Source of the DNA: Roseburia_C sp051879315
GTDB taxonomy: Bacteria; Bacillota; Clostridia; Lachnospirales; Lachnospiraceae
Direction: 5' to 3'
Assembly (NCBI GenBank): GCA_051879315.1
Contig: JBJELW010000010.1
Coordinates: forward strand, 58,974-122,973
DNA: 64,000 bases
In this document: piece by piece, positions 53,486 to 62,314 of the stretch
How positions within the stretch are numbered: the first letter of the stretch is position 1
How the letters are laid out: every line of letters starts with the position of its first letter
Program-made: the position numbers and the translations under genes
The notes under the pieces: generated by a model
Told to the model about the DNA's origin: nothing
Databases searched by the model: none
What the model saw: only the letters and a program-made list of their open reading frames with translations

Positions 53486-54745
53486 ATGGGAATGACGATG
53501 ACTCAGAAAATCCTTGCGGCTCATGCGGGATTGGACAGTGTCTCTGCCGGTCAGTTAATTGAGGCTGATCTTGACCTGGTTTTAGGAAATGATATTACTT
53601 CGCCGGTGGCAATCCATGAGATTGAAAAAATGAAAACGGACGGAGTATTTCACAAAGACAAAATAGCCTTGGTTATGGATCATTTTGTTCCGAACAAGGA
53701 TATCAAATCTGCACAGCATTGTAAATGTGTGCGGGAATTCGCCAGCAAACATGATATTACGAACTATTACGATGTGGGAGAGATGGGAATTGAGCATGCA
53801 CTGCTTCCTGAGAAAGGTCTGACGGTTGCGGGAGACGTAATTATCGGAGCAGATTCCCATACTTGTACATATGGAGCATTGGGAGCATTTTCCACCGGTG
53901 TGGGAAGTACGGATATGGCTGCAGGTATGGCCACTGGAAAGGCATGGTTCAAAGTGCCTTCTGCCATCCGGTTCGTTCTTACAGGAAAGCCGGCAAAGTG
54001 GATCAGCGGTAAGGATATCATCCTTCACATTATCGGTATGATCGGCGTGGACGGTGCACTTTATAAATCCATGGAGTTTGTGGGAGACGGTATTCAGTAT
54101 CTTTCCATGGATGATCGTTTCACTATCGCAAATATGGCAATTGAGGCAGGCGGAAAGAATGGAATTTTCCCCGTGGATGAAAAGGCAAAAGAGTATATGG
54201 AGCAACACTCTAAACGTCCTTACACTGTGTATGAGGCAGATGAGGATGCGGAGTATGATGAAACCTATACTATTGACCTCAGTTCACTTCGTCCCACTGT
54301 GGCTTTCCCACATCTTCCGGAGAACACCAAAACCATCGATGAGGTGGGAGACATCGCCATTGATCAGGTGGTGATCGGTTCCTGCACCAACGGAAGATTA
54401 GAGGACTTGAAGATCGCAGCTTCTATACTGGAAGGCAAGAAGGTTAAAAAAGGACTCCGGGTAATCGTGATTCCTGCCACACAGCAGATTTATCTGGATG
54501 CCATGGAAGCTGGGTATATCCGTACCTTTATCGAGGCAGGTGCCATTGTCAGCACACCTACCTGTGGACCTTGTCTGGGCGGTTATATGGGTATTCTGGC
54601 AGAAAATGAGCGCTGTGTATCCACCACCAACCGTAACTTTGTGGGCCGTATGGGTCATGTGGATTCAGAGATATATCTTGCCAGCCCGGCAGTGGCAGCA
54701 GCAAGTGCACTTACCGGTAAGATTTCAGCACCGGAGGAGAAATAG
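53486..54745 (+). CDS. leuC: 3-isopropylmalate dehydratase large subunit
   Basis: 419 residues, the short aconitase-like LeuC of Clostridia and archaea. Fe-S cluster cysteines are in IGSCTNGRLED and TPTCGPCLGGYMG. DSHTCTYGALGAFSTGVGSTD contributes to the active site. With LeuD it isomerises 2- to 3-isopropylmalate in leucine synthesis. AAAGGAGG precedes the ATG. Confidence 0.96.
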   Translation: MGMTMTQKILAAHAGLDSVSAGQLIEADLDLVLGNDITSPVAIHEIEKMKTDGVFHKDKIALVMDHFVPNKDIKSAQHCKCVREFASKHDITNYYDVGEMGIEHALLPEKGLTVAGDVIIGADSHTCTYGALGAFSTGVGSTDMAAGMATGKAWFKVPSAIRFVLTGKPAKWISGKDIILHIIGMIGVDGALYKSMEFVGDGIQYLSMDDRFTIANMAIEAGGKNGIFPVDEKAKEYMEQHSKRPYTVYEADEDAEYDETYTIDLSSLRPTVAFPHLPENTKTIDEVGDIAIDQVVIGSCTNGRLEDLKIAASILEGKKVKKGLRVIVIPATQQIYLDAMEAGYIRTFIEAGAIVSTPTCGPCLGGYMGILAENERCVSTTNRNFVGRMGHVDSEIYLASPAVAAASALTGKISAPEEK

Positions 54746-54756
54746 GAGGAAAAGAT

Positions 54757-55245
54757 ATGAAAGCAGCATGTGGAAAAGTATTTAAATTTGGCGACAATGT
54801 GGATACCGATGTAATCATTCCTGCAAGATATCTGAATTCTTCAGATCCTAAGGAACTGGCTACCCACTGTATGGAAGATATTGACAAGGAGTTTGTAAAT
54901 AAGGTGAGTCAGGGAGATCTGATCGTGGCAAACAAAAATTTTGGCTGCGGTTCTTCCCGTGAGCATGCACCGATTGCCATTAAGGCAGCGGGTGTCAGCT
55001 GTGTTATTGCAGAGACTTTTGCAAGAATCTTTTACCGCAATGCCATCAATATCGGCTTGCCCATTATCGAGTGTAAGGAGGCAGCTGTGGAGATCGCTGA
55101 CGGAGATGAGGTAGAGGTGAATTTTGATACCGGAGTCATTACCGATAAGACAACGGGAAAGAGTTTTCAGGGTCAGGCATTTCCGCCTTTCATGCAGAAA
55201 ATTATTGACTGTGAAGGTCTGGTAAATTATATTAACCAGAAATAA
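54757..55245 (+). CDS. leuD: 3-isopropylmalate dehydratase small subunit
   Basis: 162 residues, the swivelling domain. FGDNVDTDVIIPARYL and NFGCGSSREHAPIAIKAAG are diagnostic. It forms the heterodimer with LeuC, whose gene ends 11 bases earlier. Its stop abuts the stop of the convergent AP2/HNH gene with no gap. leuA and leuB are not in this window. Confidence 0.96.
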   Translation: MKAACGKVFKFGDNVDTDVIIPARYLNSSDPKELATHCMEDIDKEFVNKVSQGDLIVANKNFGCGSSREHAPIAIKAAGVSCVIAETFARIFYRNAINIGLPIIECKEAAVEIADGDEVEVNFDTGVITDKTTGKSFQGQAFPPFMQKIIDCEGLVNYINQK

Positions 55246-56049
55246 TCATGGTTGTTGGATGGCTTCCAAATATGCTAAATATTTTGGGGAAATTTTAATT
55301 TTTACATAGAGATCGGCATATTCCTTGGCGGTATATTCTGTTACATAGTTTTGGGCAAAATTTTTTTTGAGTCCGCTTGTCAGTGCCAGGTCCACGGCTT
55401 TATTATAAGCTATGGCTGCCTTGGCTTCCGTCTTGTATGTGCCGATCTTGTAGTTTCCGTTGATATGGATTATTGCACGGTACCTGGTTCCGGTGCTGGC
55501 GGGAATGGCGGTCACCCCGTTATATTTAGAGATGATCTCAATGTTGGAATACCGCAGATCAGTGGCATCTCCGTTTACAAAACGGTAATCCCGGCCGGCA
55601 ACCCCGTAATTTTTAATGCCATACCGGGACAGCAGGGATACCTGCATTCCGTAGTCGTTGATGTATAAATGTCCCTGTCTTCGGAGAATCCGATGGCTGG
55701 AGTAGAAGAAAAGATCATCGATATCAAACTTCAATTCTTCCCCGGGGGACAGGTAATAGGAAAAATAGCTGGCGTGCAGATAAATGGGGGTTTTGATATA
55801 AATGCGATTGTCCCGGAAATTATATAGGCTCACAATCTTGTCATAGGATAGGGGCTGGTATTGCGAAAAAGCCTTACTATCAAATGAATCTGAACCCTGT
55901 AAAATTTCGTTTGCAGCAAGATAAGCCCGGTGAGCATCCTGTTCATTGGAATAACTCCCCAGACTGATATGTTTATTCTGATAGGTTATGTTGGAACGGT
56001 AGTAGATTTCGCCGTTTTTTTTCTTGGCAAGATATACACCTGGCAGCAT
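55246..56049 (-). CDS. AP2-domain protein with HNH-like core
   Basis: 267 residues. Two AP2-like DNA-binding segments flank the centre: GVYLAKKKNGEIYYRSNITY..ISLGSYSNEQDAHRAYLAAN and, near the end, RYRAIIHINGNYKIGTYKTEAKAAIAYN. The middle holds RFVNGDATDLRYSNIEIIS, the Asn-Asp-x-Asn part of HNH homing nucleases, but the second His is not in its usual place (here YRFVNGD), so cleavage activity is uncertain. AAGGAGAA precedes its ATG. Such proteins often derive from mobile homing nucleases. Confidence 0.72.
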   Translation of the reverse strand: MLPGVYLAKKKNGEIYYRSNITYQNKHISLGSYSNEQDAHRAYLAANEILQGSDSFDSKAFSQYQPLSYDKIVSLYNFRDNRIYIKTPIYLHASYFSYYLSPGEELKFDIDDLFFYSSHRILRRQGHLYINDYGMQVSLLSRYGIKNYGVAGRDYRFVNGDATDLRYSNIEIISKYNGVTAIPASTGTRYRAIIHINGNYKIGTYKTEAKAAIAYNKAVDLALTSGLKKNFAQNYVTEYTAKEYADLYVKIKISPKYLAYLEAIQQP

Positions 56050-56074
56050 AAGGTTCTCCTTTGTGTTGATTACG

Positions 56075-56109
56075 CACTTTTGCCTATGCGCAAAGCCTTA
56101 AGGGATCTT
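56075..56109 (+). repeat. Direct repeat, left unit
   Basis: 35 bases matching 56232-56266 with one T/C difference; core CGCAAAGCCTTAAGGGATCT. Confidence 0.9.
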
Positions 56110-56169
56110 TACGTAAAGCGCTGCGGCAAAAGACACGAAAAACTTTCAGCTTTTCGTGTTCGCGGGCGC

Positions 56170-56234
56170 GTTCACATACAAACAACACATCTGACGAATG
56201 TGAACATCCGCATCTGTGTTGTTTGTATGTTCAC
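56170..56234. repeat. 20-base inverted repeat
   Basis: GTTCACATACAAACAACACA (56170-56189) is the inverse of 56215-56234 apart from two positions near the outer end; a 25-base loop separates them. It overlaps the second direct repeat by three bases. Confidence 0.88.
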
Positions 56235-56266
56235 TTTTGCCTACGCGCAAAGCCTTAAGGGATCTT
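56232..56266 (+). repeat. Direct repeat, right unit
   Basis: Matches 56075-56109. Both units face the same way and bracket the two inverted repeats. Confidence 0.9.
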
Positions 56267-56314
56267 CCCAGCTTCGCCGGGCCCCTCCTTAGGACAAATT
56301 ATAACATAAAGTCA

Positions 56315-56344
56315 TTGACAGTGGAAAGCTGTTTCTTATATAAT
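56315..56344 (+). promoter_or_regulatory. Promoter of thrC
   Basis: TTGACA at 56315-56320 and TATAAT at 56339-56344, spacer 18. Confidence 0.8.
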
Positions 56345-56408
56345 AAAATTCAGTGAAATTACGCTGGATAAGCAAATATGATGAAATAAAGCAAAAGAGG
56401 GGAAGAAC

Positions 56409-57899
56409 ATGGAAGTATTATATACCAGTACAAGAAACGAGAATGAGAAGGTTACCGCCTCTCAGGCAATTTTGCAGGGCCTGGCAAATGATGGCGGTCT
56501 GTTTATGCCTACTGTTATTCCAACACTGGATACGGATTTAGATCAGCTTGCCAAGATGTCATATCAGGAGACTGCCTACGAAGTTATGAAACTGTTTTTG
56601 ACAGACTTTACGGAGGAAGAACTGAAACACTGTATCAACAGTGCATATGACAGCAAGTTTGACACACCGGAGATTGCGCCTTTGGTGGATGCAGACGGTG
56701 CATATTATCTGGAATTATTCCATGGTTCAACCATTGCTTTTAAGGATATGGCATTGTCAATTCTTCCTTACCTTATGACTACAGCGGCTAAAAAGAATCA
56801 GGTGAAAAATGAGATCGTTATCTTGACGGCCACTTCCGGAGATACCGGAAAAGCGGCGTTGGCAGGATTTGCAAATGTTCCGGGAACGAAGATCATCGTG
56901 TTTTATCCGAAGAATGGAGTTAGTCCTATTCAGGAGAAGCAGATGGTGACCCAAAAGGGAGAGAATACTTTTGTTGTGGGTATCCACGGCAATTTCGATC
57001 AGGCCCAGACCGGCGTAAAACAGATGTTTGCGGATAAAGAACTGGCTAAGATTATGGACGATGCAGGATACCAGTTCTCTTCAGCAAATTCCATTAACAT
57101 TGGCCGACTGGTTCCGCAGATTGTTTATTATGTATATGCTTATGCAAAACTGTATGAGAACGGAGCTATTGCAAAGGGAGAAAAGATCAATGTAGTGGTT
57201 CCCACCGGAAATTTCGGAAATATTCTGGCTGCTTACATTGCAAAAAATATGGGAATGCCCATTGATAAACTGATCTGTGCTTCCAATGAGAACAAGGTAT
57301 TGTTTGATTTCTTCAGCACAGGAATTTATGATAAGAACCGTGAGTTTGTTCTTACATCTTCCCCGTCCATGGATATTCTTATCTCCAGCAATCTGGAACG
57401 TCTGATTTATCGGATTGCCGGAAATGATGCACAGAAGAATGCAGAATTCATGAAGGCATTGAATTCCAATGGAAAATATGAGATTACAGCAGATATGAAA
57501 GCACAGCTGGCAGACTTCTATGGCAATTATTCCAGTGAACAGGAGACTGCGCAGGTGATCCATGATCTTTATGATAAGACGGGATATGTGATTGATACCC
57601 ATACTGCGGTGGCATCCGGAGTGTATAAGAAGTATGTGGCGGAAACAGGCGATAAGAAAAAGTCTGTGATCGCATCCACTGCAAGCCCGTTTAAGTTTAC
57701 CAGAAGTGTTATGAACGCCATTGATGGAAAGTATGACAGCATGACAGATTTTGAGTTGGTGGATGAATTGAGCAGAATTGCTAATGTGGCAGTTCCTCAG
57801 GCCATTGAGGATATCCGCAGTGCAGAGATTCTTCACAAAACAGTATGTGAAGTAGAGGATATGCCCAAGGTTGTGAAAGAATTTCTGGGAATTAAGTAA
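56409..57899 (+). CDS. thrC: Threonine synthase
   Basis: 496 residues, the long (class II, yeast/E. coli-like) form. VLYTSTRNENEKVTASQAIL opens the N-terminal domain, and the PLP lysine is in GSTIAFKDMALS. TATSGDTGKAALAGFAN binds the phosphate. It converts O-phosphohomoserine to threonine. AGGGGAAGA precedes the ATG. Single gene closed by a terminator. Confidence 0.96.
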   Translation: MEVLYTSTRNENEKVTASQAILQGLANDGGLFMPTVIPTLDTDLDQLAKMSYQETAYEVMKLFLTDFTEEELKHCINSAYDSKFDTPEIAPLVDADGAYYLELFHGSTIAFKDMALSILPYLMTTAAKKNQVKNEIVILTATSGDTGKAALAGFANVPGTKIIVFYPKNGVSPIQEKQMVTQKGENTFVVGIHGNFDQAQTGVKQMFADKELAKIMDDAGYQFSSANSINIGRLVPQIVYYVYAYAKLYENGAIAKGEKINVVVPTGNFGNILAAYIAKNMGMPIDKLICASNENKVLFDFFSTGIYDKNREFVLTSSPSMDILISSNLERLIYRIAGNDAQKNAEFMKALNSNGKYEITADMKAQLADFYGNYSSEQETAQVIHDLYDKTGYVIDTHTAVASGVYKKYVAETGDKKKSVIASTASPFKFTRSVMNAIDGKYDSMTDFELVDELSRIANVAVPQAIEDIRSAEILHKTVCEVEDMPKVVKEFLGIK

Positions 57900-57935
57900 A
57901 GATTCTGGGTGTGAGAATAAAACAGGAAAACAGAG

Positions 57936-57966
57936 TAGGCAGTGCGCAAGTGCTGCCTATTTTTTT
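57936..57966 (+). terminator. Terminator of thrC
   Basis: TAGGCAGT (57936-57943) pairs with GCTGCCTA (57952-57959), then a T-run. Confidence 0.88.
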
Positions 57967-58020
57967 ACACTTCTGCGGCGTGCTTTTTTCAATGAAAGAG
58001 TGTTGGATATTTTTGAACAT

Positions 58021-58050
58021 AAAAAAGGCAGATGTTCAAACATCTGCCTT
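58021..58050 (-). terminator. Terminator of the CheY/MshEN-CheX operon
   Basis: AAGGCAGATGT (58025-58035) and ACATCTGCCTT (58040-58050) pair perfectly over eleven bases around TCAA. Read on the minus strand it is followed by a T-run. Confidence 0.9.
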
Positions 58051-58062
58051 GAATGATACATA

Positions 58063-58944
58063 TTAGAAAACTAATAGGAAATTCACCGTTCCGAAGGGGA
58101 AAATCACCGGGAATACATAAGTTTTGGAATCATGCTTCAGGGTGATATCTTCGTGAACCACTGGAGGACAAAGGTTCAGTTCTAATGAAAATTCATTGGA
58201 CATATTTACGTTGAAAAGGCCATTGTGAAGATTTAAAAAGTCTTCAAGGGAGGCCTTTACATATTCGTCAAACTCGGTAAAATCTTCCTTGGCATAGCGG
58301 GAAGCAAATCCTATTGCAGTGGCTTTGCTCATGTCTATTCCGGAGTTGATGGTGAGCGGACCGTTTATTTCCTGCGTTACACAATAATTGCACAGGTATT
58401 CGGACTTTAGAACCGGATTCAACGGGGTGAAATCCTTTCCGATAAAACGTACAATATCGTTAAACAACAGACTTAAATAAGAAATAGCCTTCTCGGAGAT
58501 GGTGGTGGACTCAAAGTCGCAGAACTTGTTGATGAGTTTTTCCACCATATCTTTCTGCTCATGAGTAGTATCTAAATCGTAAATTTCGTTACTTGACTGA
58601 TACTCCTGCAACAAGTCTTCGAACTGAGCGTTGGTCAGAAGCCCGTCTTCAATCAAAATCTGACCCAGTAAAAGATAATCCGGTTTCTGTGAGGAGAGCA
58701 ACTGATCTACCTGCTCGCTGGTAAGGTATCCACCCTCGATAGCCAATTCGCCGAAACGCTTGTCCTGATGCGTCTGCATAATCACAATGGCATCCACTTC
58801 GGATGATGTAAGAAGCCCTGCATGGATGGCAAGTGTTCCTAGTTTCAAGTAGGTGGTTGATTGTTTATGTAATGCATTTACCAGATCCTCGGCTGAGATG
58901 GCTCCCTTACTCAATAAAAAATTTCCAAAAAATTGTGTATACAT
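58063..58944 (-). CDS. Four MshEN-type repeats fused to a CheX-like domain
   Basis: 293 residues. Residues ~5-120 hold four repeats of the pattern (F/L)G-x2-(L/I)-x3-G-x-(L/I)-(S/T)-x4-(V/L/F), each about 33 residues apart, e.g. FGELAIEGGYLTSEQVDQLL and LGQILIEDGLLTNAQFEDLL. This is the MshEN/GspE-N fold, which in some proteins binds c-di-GMP. The C-terminal ~140 residues resemble CheX-like phosphatases (MSKATAIGFASRYAKEDF; LELNLCPPVV). It lies 18 bases after a CheY-type gene and probably dephosphorylates it. Confidence 0.75.
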   Translation of the reverse strand: MYTQFFGNFLLSKGAISAEDLVNALHKQSTTYLKLGTLAIHAGLLTSSEVDAIVIMQTHQDKRFGELAIEGGYLTSEQVDQLLSSQKPDYLLLGQILIEDGLLTNAQFEDLLQEYQSSNEIYDLDTTHEQKDMVEKLINKFCDFESTTISEKAISYLSLLFNDIVRFIGKDFTPLNPVLKSEYLCNYCVTQEINGPLTINSGIDMSKATAIGFASRYAKEDFTEFDEYVKASLEDFLNLHNGLFNVNMSNEFSLELNLCPPVVHEDITLKHDSKTYVFPVIFPFGTVNFLLVF

Positions 58945-58962
58945 AGACTACCTTCCTCCGCT

Positions 58963-59337
58963 TTAGATTTCAAAATTAATTGCTATGATGGAATGCAGCT
59001 GATCGGAATTCAAAGGCTTCTGAATGAAGTCCTTTGCACCTGCCTCAATCGCTTTCTTGAGCTGCGCCTGTGTTCCTACAGAAGATACAATCACAATGTT
59101 TGCGGAAGGTGCCTCGGAAATAATACCCTCTACAGCACCGATACCGTCCAGAACAGGCATAACAATATCTAAAAATGTCAAATCTGGTTTCTCGGATTTG
59201 AATTTATCAATAGCATCCTGTCCATTGGTGGCTTCCACAAAGGTAGGAGAACCCCACTGAGAAATCATGTCCTTTAATTGCTTTCTGGCTAAGATGGAAT
59301 CGTCACTGATTAAAATTTTTGCTTCGTCTAGTTTCAT
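58963..59337 (-). CDS. CheY-type response regulator
   Basis: 124 residues, receiver domain only. The acidic pair is DD in ILISDDSIL (~11-12), the phospho-acceptor Asp in LTFLDIVMP (~56), then SSVGTQ and the Lys in FIQKPL (~107). No output domain. GGAGG is upstream. It lacks a neighbouring histidine kinase, and its partner is probably the MshEN-CheX protein downstream. Confidence 0.92.
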   Translation of the reverse strand: MKLDEAKILISDDSILARKQLKDMISQWGSPTFVEATNGQDAIDKFKSEKPDLTFLDIVMPVLDGIGAVEGIISEAPSANIVIVSSVGTQAQLKKAIEAGAKDFIQKPLNSDQLHSIIAINFEI

Positions 59338-59379
59338 AATTGCATGTCCTCCATATTTCGCATGAAATAATATAACAAT

Positions 59380-59408
59380 ATATTACACTAATTGCACAGA
59401 AGTTTCAA
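59380..59408 (-). promoter_or_regulatory. Promoter of the CheY-type gene
   Basis: On the minus strand: TTGAAA (59403-59408) and TAATAT (59380-59385), spacer 17. Confidence 0.7.
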
Positions 59409-59448
59409 TGGAAAAAAACAAAAAATTTGTCATTTTTCACAAGGCAAG

Positions 59449-59477
59449 TTGACAAAATAATGGAAACAACGTATTGT
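59449..59477 (+). promoter_or_regulatory. Promoter of the small membrane protein gene
   Basis: TTGACA at 59449-59454 and TATTGT at 59472-59477, spacer 17. Confidence 0.72.
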
Positions 59478-59518
59478 ATTTAGCAGTGAAATGCATTATT
59501 TGTGAACAGGAGTGTAAT

Positions 59519-59872
59519 ATGGAGAACTTTAACACCACACTTTTAGTGGCGGCAGTGGTTATTATCTTGGGAATCTGTTGTATGATTTCTGCAATTCGAA
59601 TGAAAAAAACGGGAAAGATCAGTTCCCTCATCGCCTCGGAGGATGAATTAAAAAAGTGCAAGAAGAAAAAGGAACTGATTGAAGAACTCTATATGCCTTT
59701 TTGCGGGATGGGGTTGATTTGTGTTGCTTTTGGTCTGTTTTCCATCGTGGATCAGTGTCTGTATGCTTTTCCTGTGGTAATCAAGTTGTTTACCACATTA
59801 ATTTTTGTGTGTACCTGTGTCACAGTGGTCAGCCGGCAGCGAAAGGCCAGAGAAAAATATCTGAGCTTATGA
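59519..59872 (+). CDS. Small membrane protein, unknown function
   Basis: 117 residues from ATG 59519 (CAGGAG eleven bases upstream); the frame extends upstream without a site. Three hydrophobic segments (LLVAAVVIILGICCMISAI; MGLICVAFGLFSIVDQCLY; VIKLFTTLIFVCTCVTVVS) flank a lysine-rich loop (LKKCKKKKEL). No family recognised. It has its own promoter and ends ahead of the terminator shared with citrate synthase. Confidence 0.7.
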   Translation: MENFNTTLLVAAVVIILGICCMISAIRMKKTGKISSLIASEDELKKCKKKKELIEELYMPFCGMGLICVAFGLFSIVDQCLYAFPVVIKLFTTLIFVCTCVTVVSRQRKAREKYLSL

Positions 59873-59940
59873 TGCCTTAGGGAGTCTCAACGGAAGTGAG
59901 CAGCTGAGTTTTGGTAACGATTCCTGTATAAAACAGAAAA

Positions 59941-59977
59941 AAAGGAAGGTTCCCAGGGGAAATCTTCCTTTTTTTTA
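59941..59977. terminator. Bidirectional terminator between the membrane protein and citrate synthase genes
   Basis: AAGGAAG/CTTCCTT arms with further weak inner pairs; runs of T on one side and A on the other, so it can serve both convergent genes. Confidence 0.8.
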
Positions 59978-59990
59978 CTATATGATGGGC

Positions 59991-61355
59991 CTATCTTTCG
60001 TTCATGGGTTTATAGGTACGGTGATCGCTGATGCTGCGATAAGCCGGACGCATAATTTTGCCATTCTGGGTCAGTTCCTCCAGACGGTGAGCACTCCAGC
60101 CTGCAATTCTTGCAATGGCAAAGATGGGAGTGTACAGTTCTAACGGAAGATCCAGCATATGGTAAACAAAACCGCTATAGAAATCTACATTCGGGCTTAC
60201 TCCTTTGTAAATCTTTCGTTCTTGGGCAATAATCTGGGGCGCCAGCCGCTCTACCAGAGAGTAAAGGGCGAATTCTTTCTCGTATCCCTTTTCCACGGAA
60301 AGCTTTTCCACGAATCCTTTGAAAATTTTGGCCCGGGGATCGGAGAGGGAATAAACCGCGTGACCCATGCCGTATATCAGGCCGGCATGATCAAAGGCAT
60401 CCTTGTGCAACAACGCAGTAAGATACCGGCTGACCTCTTCCTCATCCGTCCAATCCTTTACCTGCACTTTCATGTCTTCAAACATTTGAACCACCTTAAT
60501 GTTGGCACCGCCGTGCTTGGGCCCCTTCAGGGAACCCAGGGATGCGGCAATGACGGAATAGGTGTCTGTTCCTGAAGAAGATACCAGATGTGTGGTAAAA
60601 GTGGAATTGTTTCCGCCTCCGTGTTCCATGTGCAGAATCAGTGCAATGTCCAAAAGCTTTGCCTCCAGAGGAGTGTACTTGCTGTCTGGACGCAGGATGT
60701 GCAAAATGGTCTCGGCAGTGGATAACTCCGGTTTGGGCGTATGGATAAAGAGGCTGGCGCCGTCGTGGTAATGGCGATATGCCTGGTATCCGTATACAGA
60801 CAAAAGCGGAAACAGACTGATCAGCTGCATACATTGCCTGAGCACATTAGGGAGAGAAATGTCATTGGCCCGCTCGTCGTAGGCATACAGGGTCAATACA
60901 CTTCTTGCCAGTGTGTTCATCATATCCTTGCTGGGCGCTTTCATAATGATGTCCCGGACAAATCCTGTGGGAAGAGAACGGTATTCAGAGAGAATCTGGC
61001 AGAATTTATCTAATTCCTCCCTCGTGGGCAGTTCGCCAAAGAGCAGCAGATAAGTGCATTCCTCGAACCCAAAATGACTGCTGAAAGAAATTCCCTTTAC
61101 TAGATCTTCCACATTGTACCCGCGATAAAAAAGCTGTCCATCGGCAGGTACAGACACACCGTCCACTATTTTTGTGGAACTGACTTCTGAAATATTGGTG
61201 AGTCCAACCAAAACGCCTTTTCCGTTAAGATCTCTAAGCCCGCGTTTTACATCGTATTCGGAGTATAAATCGGATGGAATCTGATTCGCATCAGAACATA
61301 ACTTGGATAAAGACATGATATCGGGGGTTAGCTCGTAAAAACTGTTTGTTGTCAT
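59991..61355 (-). CDS. Citrate synthase
   Basis: 454 residues from ATG 61355 (GGAGG upstream at 61364-61368); an upstream in-frame start at 61376 lies inside the RBS region. Catalytic segments: LHMEHGGGNNSTFTTHL (His), GPKHGGANIKVVQMF (His), and NVDFYSGFVYHMLDLP (Asp). It condenses acetyl-CoA and oxaloacetate, here probably in the oxidative branch towards glutamate. A 2-methylcitrate synthase cannot be excluded by sequence alone. Single gene on the minus strand. Confidence 0.93.
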   Translation of the reverse strand: MTTNSFYELTPDIMSLSKLCSDANQIPSDLYSEYDVKRGLRDLNGKGVLVGLTNISEVSSTKIVDGVSVPADGQLFYRGYNVEDLVKGISFSSHFGFEECTYLLLFGELPTREELDKFCQILSEYRSLPTGFVRDIIMKAPSKDMMNTLARSVLTLYAYDERANDISLPNVLRQCMQLISLFPLLSVYGYQAYRHYHDGASLFIHTPKPELSTAETILHILRPDSKYTPLEAKLLDIALILHMEHGGGNNSTFTTHLVSSSGTDTYSVIAASLGSLKGPKHGGANIKVVQMFEDMKVQVKDWTDEEEVSRYLTALLHKDAFDHAGLIYGMGHAVYSLSDPRAKIFKGFVEKLSVEKGYEKEFALYSLVERLAPQIIAQERKIYKGVSPNVDFYSGFVYHMLDLPLELYTPIFAIARIAGWSAHRLEELTQNGKIMRPAYRSISDHRTYKPMNER

Positions 61356-61376
61356 CGCAACGCCTCCTTTACTCAT

Positions 61377-61660
61377 TTTGTACCGGACAGTGACACTGCC
61401 GGATGTCTCATATTTATTTATCGTATCATATATGACATGGGAAAAACAAGGGGAATTGTGTCGTTTTTCGAAAAGTTAATATTTGATTTATAAAAATTTC
61501 ACTATTTAAATAGATTTTTTCCGAAAAATCATTTAATATACACACAGAGGCAAGCCGGATTGTGGCGGGGGAGTGTAAAGTCAAATATGAAAAATGAACC
61601 GACACAAGGTCTCCGTCACCTGCGGTGACACCTCGTGTCAAGAGGAAAGGAAGAAAAATC
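61377..61660. other. Interval between citrate synthase and deoC
   Basis: No gene seen. AT-rich 61440-61540 probably holds divergent promoters. A structured hairpin occupies 61601-61639 in the deoC leader. Confidence 0.55.
61601..61639 (+). promoter_or_regulatory. Composite hairpin in the deoC leader
   Basis: Outer arms GACAC/GTGTC and AGGT/ACCT with a one-base mismatch between them, and an inner stem GTCACC/GGTGAC with loop TGC. It lies two bases before the purine-rich RBS region and has no T-tract. Confidence 0.65.
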
Positions 61661-62305
61661 ATGGAAAATAAAAAAATATATCAGTACGTGGATCACACCG
61701 CATTGAAACCCTTTACCACATGGGAAGATATCAAAAAACTATGTGATGAAGCTATTGAAAAAAATACGGCATCTGTATGCATCCCCAGCTGCTATGTAAA
61801 GCGGGTTCATGATACCTACGGGGAAAATCTTTGCATCTGTACTGTGGTGGGATTCCCTTTGGGATATACCAATACTGCAGGTAAGCTGGCGGAGACAAAA
61901 CAGGCGCTGGAAGATGGTGCAGAAGAAATCGATATGGTTATCAATCTGTGTGATGTGAAAAATGGTGATTATCATGCCGTGGAGGAGGAAATCCGCACTC
62001 TGAAGCAAGCGGTGGGAGAAAAGGTACTGAAGGTCATCATTGAAACCTGTTATCTCACGGAGGAGGAAAAGATTGCCATGTGCCATGCGGTGACCAATGC
62101 AGGGGCAGATTTTATTAAAACCTCCACCGGGTTTGGGACAGCCGGAGCCACTTTGGCGGATGTGCGCCTGATGAAGGAACATGTAGGTCCACAGGTGAAG
62201 ATCAAGGCGGCAGGAGGAATTCGCAGCAGACAGGATATGGAAGCATACATTGAGGCGGGCTGTCATCGCATCGGTTGCAGTTCAGCGGTGGATATTCTGG
62301 GTTAG
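61661..62305 (+). CDS. deoC: Deoxyribose-phosphate aldolase
   Basis: 214 residues from ATG 61661 (GAGGAAAGG upstream); the frame extends through the leader hairpin without a site. VDHTALKPFTTWEDI is the N-terminal signature. The Schiff-base lysine is in DFIKTSTGFGT and the second lysine in VKIKAAGGIRS. It cleaves deoxyribose 5-phosphate to glyceraldehyde 3-phosphate and acetaldehyde. It is nine bases from cdd, forming a nucleoside salvage pair. Confidence 0.96.
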   Translation: MENKKIYQYVDHTALKPFTTWEDIKKLCDEAIEKNTASVCIPSCYVKRVHDTYGENLCICTVVGFPLGYTNTAGKLAETKQALEDGAEEIDMVINLCDVKNGDYHAVEEEIRTLKQAVGEKVLKVIIETCYLTEEEKIAMCHAVTNAGADFIKTSTGFGTAGATLADVRLMKEHVGPQVKIKAAGGIRSRQDMEAYIEAGCHRIGCSSAVDILG

Positions 62306-62314
62306 GAGAGAAGT

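Larger units (their letters stand above)
56050..56408. other. Repeat-rich interval between the AP2/HNH gene and thrC
   Basis: No gene is seen. It holds a 35-base direct repeat (56075-56109 and 56232-56266, one mismatch), a hairpin ACACGAAAA/TTTTCGTGT (56133-56159), a 20-base inverted repeat (56170-56189 and 56215-56234, two mismatches), and the thrC promoter at 56315-56344. Confidence 0.75.
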
